A DNA stretch of 64,000 nucleotides from Amycolatopsis thermalba. Its GTDB lineage: Bacteria > Actinomycetota > Actinomycetes > Mycobacteriales > Pseudonocardiaceae. Every line of letters begins with the position of its first letter. Within the stretch, counting starts at the first letter, position 1. This document shows positions 43,997 through 53,493 of this stretch, piece after piece. Made by a program: the position numbers and the translations under genes. Below the pieces are notes generated by a model. That model worked only from the letters and a program-made list of their open reading frames with translations, had not been told where the DNA came from and did not search any database. The stretch lies in NCBI RefSeq assembly GCF_003385215.1, contig NZ_PQHW01000018.1:1-64000 (forward strand), read 5' to 3'.

Positions 43997-46900
43997 GTGT
44001 CGAATCCGCTGGTGGCGCAGGCCCAGTCGCAGACGACGGCGGTGACGGGGATCGGCATCGCCGAGTCGGCGACCGACCTGGCCAACGGGGTCAAGGACGG
44101 CTCCTGGGTCGAGGGCGGGCTGGGCGCGCTCGGGGTCGGCCTGGAAGTCCTGTCGATGGTGATCGACCCGCTCGGCACGCTCGCGCAGTACGGGGTGTCC
44201 TGGCTGATCGAACACGTCCGGCCGCTCAAGGAAGCACTGGACTGGCTCGCCGGTGATCCACCGGTGATCCAGTCCTTCTCCGACACCTGGGCCAACGTCG
44301 CAGCCGAGGTGACCGCGATCGCGCAGGACCTGACCCGCGAGGCGCACACCGGCACCGCCGGGTGGACGGGCGAGGGCGGGGACGCCTACCGCACCAACGT
44401 GGCCGCGCAGACCGATGCCATCGCGGGCGCGGCCACCCTGGCGGACGGGATCTCCACCGGGGTCATGATCATGGGCCAGGTCGTGGCGATGGTGCGCGAG
44501 ATCGTCCGCGACCTGGTCGCGGAACTGGTCGGCAAGCTGATCACGTGGGCGCTGGAGGCCGTGTGCACCCTGGGGTTCGCGACCCCGCTCATCGCGGCGC
44601 AGGCGACCACGGCGATCAGCAGCGCCATCACCCGGATCAGCGACCTGATCCGCAAGCTGGTCAAGACCGTGGGCAACGCCGCGCCGAAGATCCGCCGGAT
44701 CATCGACAAGCTGGGCGAGATCATCGGGAAGCTCGCGGCGCTGGGCCGGAAGTCCGGGGGCGACGGCCCGACGACACCGTCGGCGGCGCGCGGCGCGGAC
44801 GGGGTGTCCACGCCCGGCCTCGACGGCACTCCGTCCGCTCCGTCCACTCCGGACACCCCGGCGAGCCCGGACGCTCCCGGCGGCACCCCCGGTTCGCTGC
44901 GCACGACGGTGAGCAACGCCAAGGACCGGATCCGCGAGCTCGCCGTCAGCGCGAAGGAGAAGATCGGCCGGGCACTGGGCGACCCGGTGGACATGGTCAC
45001 CGGCGAGGTCCTGCTGACCCAGACCGACCTCGACCTCCCCGGGGTCCTGCCGCTGCGGCTGGAGCGCATCCACCTGTCGGACTACCGCTCCGGCCGGTGG
45101 TTCGGCCGGTCCTGGGCGTCCACACTGGACCAGCGGATCGAGGTCGACGCCGCCGGGGTGGTGTTCGCCGCCGCGGACGGGAAGCTGCTCGTCTACCCGC
45201 GCGGCGACGACGGCCTCGCCCGGTTGCCGTCGGAAGGCCCGCGGCACGTCCTGGCGGGCAGCCAGCGCGACGGGTACACCATCACCGACCCCGAAACCGG
45301 CCGCGTACTCAGCTTCGCCGTGGCCGACCCGCGCTCGCCCGGGACCATGCCGCTGTCCGCGATGTCCGACCGCAACGGCAACACCGTGGAGTTCCGGTAC
45401 GACGAGACGGGCGCCCCCGTCGAGCTGCGGCACTCCGGCGGCTACCGGGTGGGCGTCACCACCGAGGCGGGACGCGTCGTCGCGCTGACGATGCTCGCCG
45501 CCGGCGCCGACGGGTCCGACGTCCCGGTGACGCGCTACGACCACGACGAGGACGGCAACCTCGCCGCCGTGATCAACTCCTCCGGCCTGGCCATGCGGTT
45601 CGCCTACGACGAGCAAAGCCGGATGACCCGGTGGGAGGACCGCCGGGGAACCTGGTACGAGTTCACCTACGACGGGGCCGGCCGTTGCGTGCGCGGCACC
45701 GGGGCCGACGGCATGCTCGACAGCACCTTCGCCTACGACGACGCCCGCCGCGTCACCCGCCACACCGACTCCCTCGGCCACACCACGACCTTCCACTACG
45801 ACGCCCGCGGCCAGGTCGTCCGCCGCGTCGACCCGCTCGGTGGCACCACCACCAGCGAGTGGGACGACCGCGGACGGCTGCTCGCCGAAACCGACCCCAC
45901 CGGCGCGACCACGCGTTACGTCACCGACGACGCCGGCGACCTGGTCGAGGTGGTGCAACCCGGCGGGGGCCGGATGCGCGCCGAGTACAACTCCCTGCAC
46001 CAGCCCGTGGCCGTGATCGACGCCGCGGGCGCGATCTGGCGCTGGACCTACGACGAACGGGGGAACCCGGTCAGCAGCACCGGTCCCACCGGCGCCACCA
46101 CCACCTACACCCACGACGATCGCGGCCACCTGCTGGCCGTCACCGACGCACTGGGACACACCCGGCGGTTCGAGACCAACGCGGCCGGCCTCCCGGTGAC
46201 CGTCATCGACGAGGTGGGCGCCACCACGCGGCACACCTACGACGGGTTCGGCCGGGTCGTCAGCACCACCGACCCGCTGGGCGGGGTGACGCGGTTCGGG
46301 TGGACCGTGGAAGGCAGGCCCGCGTGGCGGTCCCTGCCCGACGGCTCGATCGAGCGGATGACCTACGACGGCGAGGGCGACACGGTCGAGCACGCCGACC
46401 TCACCGGCGCGGTGACGCGGATCGAGCACACGCACTTCGACCTCAAGTCCGCGGAGACCACCGCGCACGGCGCGCGCGTGGAGATCCGCTACGACACGGA
46501 GCTGCGCCCGGTGGCGGTGGTCAACCAGCAGGGCCTGGAATGGCGCTACGAGTACGACCCGGCGGGAAACCTGGTCCGCGAGACCGACTTCAACGGCCGC
46601 GTCCTGACCTACCGGCACGACGCCGCCGGCCGGGTGATCGAACGGGTCAACGCGGCGGGCGAGACGATCCGCTACACCTACGACGCACGCGGCGACGTCG
46701 TCGAACAGGTCGCCGGCGACGAGGTCACCACGTTCGCCTACGACCGGGCCGGGCGCATCGTGCGGGCGGCGAACTCCGCGGCCGAGGTGACCGTCTCCTA
46801 CGACGCCGCCGGACGCGTCCTCGCCGAAACGTGCAACGGGCGGGTGGTGTCCTCGGTCTACGACGCGCTCGGCCGGCGCGTGCGCCGCACGACGCCCTCG

Positions 46901-48430
46901 GGCGGGCGGACGACGTGGCGCTACGACCCGGCGGGCCGCCCGCTGGCCCTGGAGACGGCGGGCAGCACGATCACCTTCGCGCACGACGCGGCCGGGCGGG
47001 AGACCGAGCGGCGCTGCGGAGCGGCGACCCTCAGCCAGACCTGGACCGAGACCCACCGGCTGCACACCCAGGTGCTCACCGCGGCGGGCGGCGGCCGGGG
47101 CCCGCGGGTCACGCAACGACGGGCCTTCACCTACCGCGCCGACGGCGGGATCACCGCGATCGTCGACCAGCTGACCGGCCCGCGCCAGTACTCGCTGGAC
47201 GCGCTGGGCCGGGTCACCGAGGTGCGGGCGCCGGGCGGCACCGAGCGCTACACCTACGACCCCGCCGGCAACATCACCTTCGCCGCCTCCCCCGGCGACG
47301 GCCAGGACTCCGCCGGGCCGCGGGCCTACCGCGGCACCCGGCTGGACCGGGCCGGCGGCCTGCACCTCGAGTACGACGCCGAGGGGCGCGTCGTGCTGCG
47401 GAGACGGCGGACGCTGTCCGGGCGGGAGCGGACGTGGCGCTACGAGTGGGACGCCGAAAGCAGGCTCGCCGCGGTCGTCACCCCGGACGGCGTCCGGTGG
47501 CGCTACTCCTACGACCCGTTCGGGCGGCGGATCGCGAAGGAACGCCTGGCCGCCGACGGCGATAGCGTGCTCGAGCGCACCGTCTTCAGCTGGGACGGCG
47601 AGCGCCTGGCCGAACAGGTCACCACCGGGGACGGCCCGGCCCGCGCGACGACGTGGGACTGGCACCCCGAGAGCTGGCGCCCGCTGACCCAGGTGGAGCG
47701 GGCCGCGGCCGCGGACGCGCCCCAGGAGTGGGTGGACAGCCGCTTCTACGCCATCGTCACCGACCTGATCGGCACGCCGGCCGAGCTGGTCGATCCCGGC
47801 GGCACGGTCGCGCCGCAGACCCGCACCCCGCTCTGGGGCGGCGGCGACGGGCCCGCCACCCCGCTGCGGTTCCCCGGCCAGTACCACGATCCGGAAACCG
47901 GCCTGCACTACAACCTGCACCGCTACTACGACCCGGACACCGGCCGCTACCACAGCCCGGATCCGCTGCACCTGCTCGGCGGGCTGGGCATCCACTCCTA
48001 CGTCCGGAACCCGCTGACCTGGCTGGACCCGCTCGGGCTGCACGGGTACGACGACTCGCACAAGACGATCGCCTTCACCGACCGCGTCAACACGCTGAGC
48101 GGCTGGGGCAGGCACGAACCGCACTTCACCCGCCCCACGTTCAACCAGATGCGGCAGTTCCACCAGCAGATCGGCCACCCCCTGGTCGCCGAGCCGAACG
48201 GCCGGGACCAGGGCGTGTTCGGCCGGTACTTCGCGATGCACGCCGAACGCCAAGCGGCCTACCTCGACCCGGACGCGCCGATCCGCGTGTCCTCCACGAT
48301 GTGCGACGACTGCCAGGGGTTCTTCCGCGCCCTTGCGCAGCACCGCGGGATCGCCCAGCATGTCAGCGACCCGCACCACGATTTCACCTTCCACACCGAC
48401 GGGACGACGAGTGCCAAACCTCGACACTGA
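43997..48430 (+). CDS. RHS/YD-repeat polymorphic toxin with C-terminal deaminase-like domain
   Basis: A 1477-residue protein from GTG 43997 (GGGGGTGG upstream). The N-terminal helical region (about 1-250) has W-T-G-E-G-G-D-A-Y-R, like WXG100-type ESX substrates, and no Sec signal, so type VII export is inferred. A Pro/Ser/Thr linker precedes a DUF6531-type domain (D-P-V-D-M-V-T-G-E-V-L-L) and many YD repeats. The RHS core box is Y-Y-D-P-D-T-G-R-Y-H-S-P-D-P, ending N-P-L-T-W-L-D-P-L-G-L. The variable tip (residues 1349-1477) carries H-A-E-R-Q at 1415 and C-D-D-C at 1436-1439, the zinc site of the deaminase superfamily; H-x-E-x-Q recalls DddA-like DNA cytosine deaminases. The immunity gene overlaps its end. 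Confidence 0.9.
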   Translation: MSNPLVAQAQSQTTAVTGIGIAESATDLANGVKDGSWVEGGLGALGVGLEVLSMVIDPLGTLAQYGVSWLIEHVRPLKEALDWLAGDPPVIQSFSDTWANVAAEVTAIAQDLTREAHTGTAGWTGEGGDAYRTNVAAQTDAIAGAATLADGISTGVMIMGQVVAMVREIVRDLVAELVGKLITWALEAVCTLGFATPLIAAQATTAISSAITRISDLIRKLVKTVGNAAPKIRRIIDKLGEIIGKLAALGRKSGGDGPTTPSAARGADGVSTPGLDGTPSAPSTPDTPASPDAPGGTPGSLRTTVSNAKDRIRELAVSAKEKIGRALGDPVDMVTGEVLLTQTDLDLPGVLPLRLERIHLSDYRSGRWFGRSWASTLDQRIEVDAAGVVFAAADGKLLVYPRGDDGLARLPSEGPRHVLAGSQRDGYTITDPETGRVLSFAVADPRSPGTMPLSAMSDRNGNTVEFRYDETGAPVELRHSGGYRVGVTTEAGRVVALTMLAAGADGSDVPVTRYDHDEDGNLAAVINSSGLAMRFAYDEQSRMTRWEDRRGTWYEFTYDGAGRCVRGTGADGMLDSTFAYDDARRVTRHTDSLGHTTTFHYDARGQVVRRVDPLGGTTTSEWDDRGRLLAETDPTGATTRYVTDDAGDLVEVVQPGGGRMRAEYNSLHQPVAVIDAAGAIWRWTYDERGNPVSSTGPTGATTTYTHDDRGHLLAVTDALGHTRRFETNAAGLPVTVIDEVGATTRHTYDGFGRVVSTTDPLGGVTRFGWTVEGRPAWRSLPDGSIERMTYDGEGDTVEHADLTGAVTRIEHTHFDLKSAETTAHGARVEIRYDTELRPVAVVNQQGLEWRYEYDPAGNLVRETDFNGRVLTYRHDAAGRVIERVNAAGETIRYTYDARGDVVEQVAGDEVTTFAYDRAGRIVRAANSAAEVTVSYDAAGRVLAETCNGRVVSSVYDALGRRVRRTTPSGGRTTWRYDPAGRPLALETAGSTITFAHDAAGRETERRCGAATLSQTWTETHRLHTQVLTAAGGGRGPRVTQRRAFTYRADGGITAIVDQLTGPRQYSLDALGRVTEVRAPGGTERYTYDPAGNITFAASPGDGQDSAGPRAYRGTRLDRAGGLHLEYDAEGRVVLRRRRTLSGRERTWRYEWDAESRLAAVVTPDGVRWRYSYDPFGRRIAKERLAADGDSVLERTVFSWDGERLAEQVTTGDGPARATTWDWHPESWRPLTQVERAAAADAPQEWVDSRFYAIVTDLIGTPAELVDPGGTVAPQTRTPLWGGGDGPATPLRFPGQYHDPETGLHYNLHRYYDPDTGRYHSPDPLHLLGGLGIHSYVRNPLTWLDPLGLHGYDDSHKTIAFTDRVNTLSGWGRHEPHFTRPTFNQMRQFHQQIGHPLVAEPNGRDQGVFGRYFAMHAERQAAYLDPDAPIRVSSTMCDDCQGFFRALAQHRGIAQHVSDPHHDFTFHTDGTTSAKPRH

Positions 48431-48950
48431 CACCCTGGCGCGCCTCGCCGACGCGCTGCCCGCCGACGGCGAGCTGCCCTACGCCGCCCGGCGCGCCCTC
48501 CACGCCGGGCTGGGCGAGGCGTTGCCGAGGCTGGAACTGCTGTGCGCGGAACGGGTCCAGCCGATCTGGGACGCGGCGTTCCCCGGCGACGACCGGCCGA
48601 GGCGCCTGCTCGGCGCCGCCCGGTCCGGGCCCGCGGACGGCAGCCTGAAGCAGGCCGTCCGGGACGTGCACACCCACCTGGACAACCTGTCGCTGCGCGG
48701 CGGGACCGCGGTGTCCGCCGGGCTCGCGGCCTGGGCCGTGGCGCGCAACCTGGTGTTCGGCAGGCCCGGCGAGCCCGGTGACGTCGACGGGGAGATCGAC
48801 CTCGATCCCGACGACTGGTCGCCGTGCTTCTACGCCGCCTCCGCGGCCGCGGGCGGTCCGGTCTGGCTGGACGGCAGTGATCCCGTGGCCCGGCGCGGGT
48901 TCTGGCGCTGGTATCTGCTCGAGGCCGTCCCCCGGGCCGCGGGGGCCTGA
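48411..48950 (+). CDS. Putative immunity protein for the RHS deaminase toxin
   Basis: A 179-residue, mainly helical acidic protein from GTG 48411, overlapping the toxin gene by 20 bp in another frame. Such tight coupling is usual for toxin/immunity pairs. Visible features: P-I-W-D-A-A-F-P-G-D-D-R-P-R-R-L-L, an Ala-rich middle, then I-D-L-D-P-D-D-W-S-P-C-F-Y-A-A-S-A and F-W-R-W-Y-L-L-E-A-V-P. The W-x-A-x-F-P-G-D-x-R-P block resembles what I remember of Imm5-type immunity proteins, but I cannot confirm it. Its function is inferred from position. Confidence 0.8.
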   Translation: MPNLDTDTLARLADALPADGELPYAARRALHAGLGEALPRLELLCAERVQPIWDAAFPGDDRPRRLLGAARSGPADGSLKQAVRDVHTHLDNLSLRGGTAVSAGLAAWAVARNLVFGRPGEPGDVDGEIDLDPDDWSPCFYAASAAAGGPVWLDGSDPVARRGFWRWYLLEAVPRAAGA

Positions 48951-48957
48951 CCGGCGC

Positions 48958-49869
48958 TCAGGGCTCCAGGCGGCGGCGCAGGTGCTCCGGGATCAGCTCC
49001 AGCAGCTGGTCCGGCCGCAGCGGCAGGTCGAGCAGGCTCAGCTTCACGCGGCTGCGGCTCGCGTGCTCACCCGCCGCCAGGCGGACCACCTGCGCGGCCT
49101 CCGGGCGCAGCGACGTCGTCAGCACCTCGTCCGGCCCCAGCGAACCCGCCGCCGTGCCGTCGACCTCCACCCCCACCGGCGCGCTGCCGGACGCGACGTG
49201 CAGCAGGATCTCGTCCTGCGGGCCGAGCACGATCGTGCGGCTGATGCCGGCCATCGGCGCCACCGGGGTCACCGCGATCGCCTCGGCCGAGGGCGAGAGC
49301 ACCGGCCCGCCCGCCGCGTAGTTGTACGCCGTCGATCCGGTCGGCGTGGCCAGGATCAGCGCGTCGCACTTGTAGTAGCCGTACTGGCGGCCGTTGACCA
49401 CCAGATCCACCGACACCGCGCCCGCCCGCCCGGTGCGCGCCAGCACCACGTCGTTGAACCCCGCCAGCGCCGCCCCGCCCACGGACGCCACCAGGCAGCT
49501 GCGCGGTTCGATCGTGTACTCGCCGCGCACCAGCCGGTCCAGCGCGTCCGGCAGCTGCTCCGGCGCGATCTCCACCAGGAACCCCAGGTGCCCGTGGTTG
49601 ACACCGAGCACCGGCACCGGCCGCGCCATCACCAGCCGCATCGCGCCGAGCATCGTGCCGTCCCCGCCGAGGCTGAGCACCGCGCCCACGCGCGCCACGA
49701 AGTCCGCTTCGGACACCGCCGGGATGCCGGGCACCCGGGCGGCGTCCGCCTCCCGCACGATCACCTCGACCCCGCGCGTCCACGCGTGCTCGGTGACCGT
49801 CCGCACCGACGACTCCACCGTCCTGGTCGGGTGGATCACCAGGCCCAGTGTCCGCGACTCCCCCGTCAT
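48958..49869 (-). CDS. nadK: NAD kinase
   Basis: A 303-residue enzyme making NADP+ from NAD+ and ATP. Motifs: L-S-L-G-G-D-G-T-M-L-G-A, V-N-H-G-H-L-G-F-L-V-E, F-N-D-V-V-L and the donor loop A-T-P-T-G-S-T-A-Y-N-Y. It ends 7 bp from the convergent immunity gene. ATG 49869 gives the usual length. Unlike many actinobacterial nadK genes it is not next to recN, so it may be a paralogue. Confidence 0.93.
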   Translation of the reverse strand: MTGESRTLGLVIHPTRTVESSVRTVTEHAWTRGVEVIVREADAARVPGIPAVSEADFVARVGAVLSLGGDGTMLGAMRLVMARPVPVLGVNHGHLGFLVEIAPEQLPDALDRLVRGEYTIEPRSCLVASVGGAALAGFNDVVLARTGRAGAVSVDLVVNGRQYGYYKCDALILATPTGSTAYNYAAGGPVLSPSAEAIAVTPVAPMAGISRTIVLGPQDEILLHVASGSAPVGVEVDGTAAGSLGPDEVLTTSLRPEAAQVVRLAAGEHASRSRVKLSLLDLPLRPDQLLELIPEHLRRRLEP

Positions 49870-50026
49870 CACCACACCGGGCACGATACGCGGCCCGAAG
49901 GGAGGAGATTGGTCCCGCCGCCCCACGGGTACCTCCTGGCCCGCGGACACGGCAGGCACGATCACCCAGGCCCGCGAACCCGGCGACCCGCCCCGCCCGC
50001 GACGGCGCCCGGCGGCCGCGAGAGCG

Positions 50027-50947
50027 TTGACCTGCCTGGGAATCCTGCTCGCCTCGGCCCTGCTGCCGGGTGCCGTGGCGCAGGCCGCGCCCGCCCCGCG
50101 CGTGCTGCTGAACCAGGACTTCCCGGACCCCGACGTGCTCAAGATCGGCTCCGGCTACCACGCCTTCGCCACCACCGGCCCGTCCGGCCGCATCCCGGTC
50201 GCCGCCGCCGCGGACGCCGACGGGCCGTGGCGGGTCGCCGGCGACGCGCTCGCCGCCGACCCGCCCTGGGCGGACCCGAAGGGCGGCTACTGGGCGCCGG
50301 ACGTCACCCGCCGCGCCGACGGCACCTTCCTCATGTACTACGCGGCGGTGTCCACACGGGACCGGCACCGCTGCATCGGCACCGCCGTGGCGAACTCGGT
50401 GGCCGGCCCCTACCAGCCGACCGGGGACGGGCCGCTGATCTGCGACCCCGGCGACCAGGGCGACATCGACCCGCAGACCTTCCAGGCCCGCGACGGCACC
50501 CGCTACCTGCTCTACAAGGGCGAGCGCCCCGGCGGCGGCACCTCGGCGATCTTCGTGCAGAAGATGACCCAGGACGGCACCGCGACCGACGGTCCCCGCA
50601 CCGAGATCCTGCGCGCGGACCGCCCGGAGGAGAACGGCGTCGTCGAGGCGCCGGTGATCACCCAGCGCGGCGGCCGGTTCGTGTTGTTCTACTCCGCCGA
50701 CGACTTCCGCAACACCACCTACCAGACCCGCTACGCCACCGCGTCCGCGCTGACCGGCCCGTACACCAAGGCCGGCCGGCCGCTGCTGACCACCGAGTCG
50801 ATCGGCCGCGCCACCGAGGGCCCGGGCGGGGCGGACGTCGTCGGCGGCCGCGTGTTCTTCCACGGCTGGCTGAACGGCCAGCGCGCCGAGCGCGGCCTGT
50901 TCAACCTGAACCTGGAGTTCGTCAAGGGCGTGCCGCAGGTGTCCTAA
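50027..50947 (+). CDS. Secreted glycoside hydrolase family 43 protein
   Basis: About 306 residues. A hydrophobic leader L-G-I-L-L-A-S-A-L-L-P-G-A-V-A-Q-A is followed by the five-bladed GH43 catalytic fold: D-F-P-D-P-D-V-L-K-I-G (general base Asp), G-Y-W-A-P-D-V-T-R, G-D-I-D-P-Q-T-F and the acid Glu in G-V-V-E-A-P-V-I. It probably acts on arabinan or xylan side chains outside the cell. The start is uncertain: no ATG or GTG lies in the leader, and TTG 50027 is the only candidate close to the signal peptide, leaving few basic residues. Confidence 0.85.
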   Translation: MTCLGILLASALLPGAVAQAAPAPRVLLNQDFPDPDVLKIGSGYHAFATTGPSGRIPVAAAADADGPWRVAGDALAADPPWADPKGGYWAPDVTRRADGTFLMYYAAVSTRDRHRCIGTAVANSVAGPYQPTGDGPLICDPGDQGDIDPQTFQARDGTRYLLYKGERPGGGTSAIFVQKMTQDGTATDGPRTEILRADRPEENGVVEAPVITQRGGRFVLFYSADDFRNTTYQTRYATASALTGPYTKAGRPLLTTESIGRATEGPGGADVVGGRVFFHGWLNGQRAERGLFNLNLEFVKGVPQVS

Positions 50948-51846
50948 CCGGACTCGCCGCCGAACCGCCGTTCCAGATCGGACACCTCGGGCAGCCCGAC
51001 GAGGCCGGTGAACTCGCCGAACGAGGGCAGGCCCGGCAGCGCGGCCGCGGGTGTGCCGTCCGCGCGCACGGTCTCCAGCAGGGCCCGGACCCCGGCGGTC
51101 GCCGCGAGGAGCGTGCCGATCGGGTACAGCACGAGCGCGAACCCCAGCTCCGCGATCCGCGCCAGCGGCAGCGGCGGGGTGCGGCCGCCCTCGGCCCAGT
51201 TGAAGACCAGCGGGGCCACCCCGGACAGCTCCCGCGCGACGGTGGCCAGGTCCGCCTCGCTGGTCGGCGCCTCCACGAACAGCAGGTCCACCCCGGCCGC
51301 GGCGTAGGCGCGGGCCCGGCCGATCGCGTCGGCGAGCCCGTGCACGGCGGCGGCGTCGGTGCGCGCGATCAGCACGAAGTCCGGGTCCCGCCGGGCCGCC
51401 ACGGCCGCCCGCAGCTTGCCCACCATCTCCTCGCGGGCGATGACGGCCTTGCCGCTGAGGTGCCCGCACTTCTTCGGGCTGACCTGGTCCTCCAGGTGGA
51501 TGCCGGCCACCCCGGCCTGCTCGTAGGCCTGCACGGTGCGGATCACGTTGAGGGCGTTGCCGTAGCCGGTGTCGGCGTCGGCGATCACCGGCACGTCCAC
51601 CGCGGCCGCGATCCGCCGGGCGTTGTCGATCATCTCCGTGCCGGTCAGCAGTCCGACGTCGGGCCGCCCGATCAGCGACGCGGTGGTGCCGAACCCGGTC
51701 ATGTAGACCACGCCGAACCCGGCCTGCTCGATCAGGCGGGCCGTCAGCGCGTCGTAGGCGCCGGGCGCCACCAGTGGTCCCGGTGCCGCGAGCAGCTCCC
51801 GCAACCGCTTCCGCGGCTCCGGGCCGCGGCCCAGCAGGTCTCCCAC
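50944..51846 (-). CDS. Isocitrate lyase/PEP mutase superfamily protein
   Basis: A 300-residue (beta/alpha)8 enzyme with Y-M-T-G-F-G-T-T, V-I-A-D-A-D-T-G-Y-G-N-A, H-L-E-D-Q and the active-site loop K-K-C-G-H. It belongs to the PrpB/carboxyphosphonoenolpyruvate mutase-like group; the exact C-C or P-C substrate is not clear. I prefer GTG 51846, which follows GAGGAGGACGCG, over GTG 51885, which lacks a ribosome site. A TAGCGT hexamer at 51886-51891 (minus strand) could then be the -10. Its stop overlaps that of the GH43 gene. Confidence 0.88.
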   Translation of the reverse strand: MGDLLGRGPEPRKRLRELLAAPGPLVAPGAYDALTARLIEQAGFGVVYMTGFGTTASLIGRPDVGLLTGTEMIDNARRIAAAVDVPVIADADTGYGNALNVIRTVQAYEQAGVAGIHLEDQVSPKKCGHLSGKAVIAREEMVGKLRAAVAARRDPDFVLIARTDAAAVHGLADAIGRARAYAAAGVDLLFVEAPTSEADLATVARELSGVAPLVFNWAEGGRTPPLPLARIAELGFALVLYPIGTLLAATAGVRALLETVRADGTPAAALPGLPSFGEFTGLVGLPEVSDLERRFGGESG

Positions 51847-51930
51847 CGCGTCCTCCTCGCATCCGGTCGGCCCGGCCTCCGTCACCTACGCTAGTCCGCA
51901 GGGTGGCAGGCTCGCCGAGTGGACAACGGC

Positions 51931-51950
51931 GCAACGTTCGTGCAACGTTC
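51931..51950. promoter_or_regulatory. Direct repeat GCAACGTTC x2 upstream of crtI
   Basis: GCAACGTTC at 51931-51939 and 51942-51950, 11 bp apart (one helix turn), each with the palindrome AACGTT, 35-54 bp before the crtI ATG. A likely regulator-binding or ECF-type promoter element for the carotenoid operon. Confidence 0.5.
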
Positions 51951-51984
51951 TAGCTCTGTGGGTGGTCGAGTGAGGGGTGGCTGG

Positions 51985-53493
51985 ATGCGGACCGTGACGG
52001 GCCCGGCGGAGCGGATCGTCGTGGTGGGGGCCGGGCTGTCCGGGCTGGCGGCGGCGCTGCACCTGGCCGGGCGGGGGCGGCAGGTCACCGTGGTGGAGCG
52101 CGAGCCGGTGCCCGGCGGCCGGACCGGGCGCCTGGACCTGGGCGGCTACCGCATCGACACCGGCCCCACGGTGCTGACCATGCCCGATCTCGTCGACGAG
52201 ACCCTCGCGGCCGTCGGCGACAGCCTCGCCGGCCGCCTGGACCTCGTCCCGGTCACGCCCGCCTACCGCGCCCGCTTCGCCGACGGCAGCAGCCTCGACG
52301 TGCACAGCGACCCCGAGGCCATGACCGAGGCGGTACGCGCGTTCGCCGGACCGTCCGAAGCGGACGGCTACCGGCGCCTGCGCGAGTGGCTCACCCGGCT
52401 CTACCGCACCGAGTTCGACCGGTTCGTCGCCGCCAACTTCGACTCGCCGCTGGCCCTGGTCACCCCGCACCTGGCCCGGCTGGTCGCGATGGGCGCGTTC
52501 GGGCCGCTGGACCGCAAGATCGGCCGCTTCCTGCGCGACGAGCGGCTGCGCCGGGTGTTCTCCTTCCAGTCGCTCTACGCCGGGCAGTCGCCCCAGCACG
52601 CGCTGGCCGTGTACGCGGTGATCGCCTACATGGACACCGTCGCCGGGGTGTTCTTCCCGCGCGGCGGACTGCGCGCCCTGCCCGACGCCCTGGCCGCGGC
52701 CGCCGCGGACGCCGGGGTGGAGTTCCGCTACGGCACGGAGGTCACGGCGCTGGCGCGGTCCGGCACGCGGGTGACCGCGGTGGAGACCACCGGCGGCAGC
52801 CTGCCCGCCGACGCCGTCGTGCTCACCACCGAACTGCCGGCCGCCTACGCGCTGCTCGGCCGGACCCCGCGCCGGCCGGTACCGCTGCGGCCCGCCCCGT
52901 CCGCGGTCGTCGTGCACGTCGGCACGCGGCAGCGGTGCGACACCGCGCACCACACCATCCTGTTCGGCGCGGCGTGGCGGCGGACGTTCTCCGAGCTGAT
53001 CACGCAAGGACGGCTGATGACCGACCCCTCCCTGCTGGTGACCCGGCCGACGGCCACCGACCCCGCGCTCGCCCCGGACGGGCGCGACCTGCTCTACGTG
53101 CTCGCGCCCGCGCCCAACCTGCGGCGCGGCCCGGTGGACTGGGACCGCGTCGGCGACGCCTACGCCGACGAGGTCCTCGGGCACGTCGCCGACCGGCTGC
53201 TGCCCGGTCTGGGCGGCAGCATCGAAGCCCGGCACGTCGTCACCCCGGCCGACTGGGCCCGGCAGGGCATGATCGCCGGGACACCGTTCGCGCTCGCGCA
53301 CACCGTCGCGCAGACCGGTCCGTTCCGGCCGCGCAACCTGGTGCGGGGCACCGAGAACGTCGTGCTGGCCGGCGGCAGCACCGCGCCCGGGGTGGGCGTG
53401 CCGACCGCGCTGGTGTCCGGGCGCCTGGCCGCCGACCGCATCACCGGCGCCCGCGTGCCCGCGGCCGGCGCCGTCCCGGTGGCGGCGCGATGA
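51985..53493 (+). CDS. crtI: Phytoene desaturase
   Basis: A 502-residue FAD enzyme desaturating phytoene toward lycopene. N-terminal [24 protein letters not shown], then D-T-G-P-T-V-L-T-M. The C-terminal bacterial CrtI signature includes [24 protein letters not shown] 51985 follows GAGGGGTGG. First gene of seven tightly linked carotenoid genes; the stop overlaps crtB by ATGA. Confidence 0.95.
   Translation: MRTVTGPAERIVVVGAGLSGLAAALHLAGRGRQVTVVEREPVPGGRTGRLDLGGYRIDTGPTVLTMPDLVDETLAAVGDSLAGRLDLVPVTPAYRARFADGSSLDVHSDPEAMTEAVRAFAGPSEADGYRRLREWLTRLYRTEFDRFVAANFDSPLALVTPHLARLVAMGAFGPLDRKIGRFLRDERLRRVFSFQSLYAGQSPQHALAVYAVIAYMDTVAGVFFPRGGLRALPDALAAAAADAGVEFRYGTEVTALARSGTRVTAVETTGGSLPADAVVLTTELPAAYALLGRTPRRPVPLRPAPSAVVVHVGTRQRCDTAHHTILFGAAWRRTFSELITQGRLMTDPSLLVTRPTATDPALAPDGRDLLYVLAPAPNLRRGPVDWDRVGDAYADEVLGHVADRLLPGLGGSIEARHVVTPADWARQGMIAGTPFALAHTVAQTGPFRPRNLVRGTENVVLAGGSTAPGVGVPTALVSGRLAADRITGARVPAAGAVPVAAR

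Noticed and set aside
43982-48433. A 1483-residue open frame on the minus strand opposite the RHS gene
   Set aside because: Composition is Gly/Val/Arg/Asp-rich and periodic, mirroring the YD repeats; no domain or ribosome site. It is a GC-driven shadow of the real gene.
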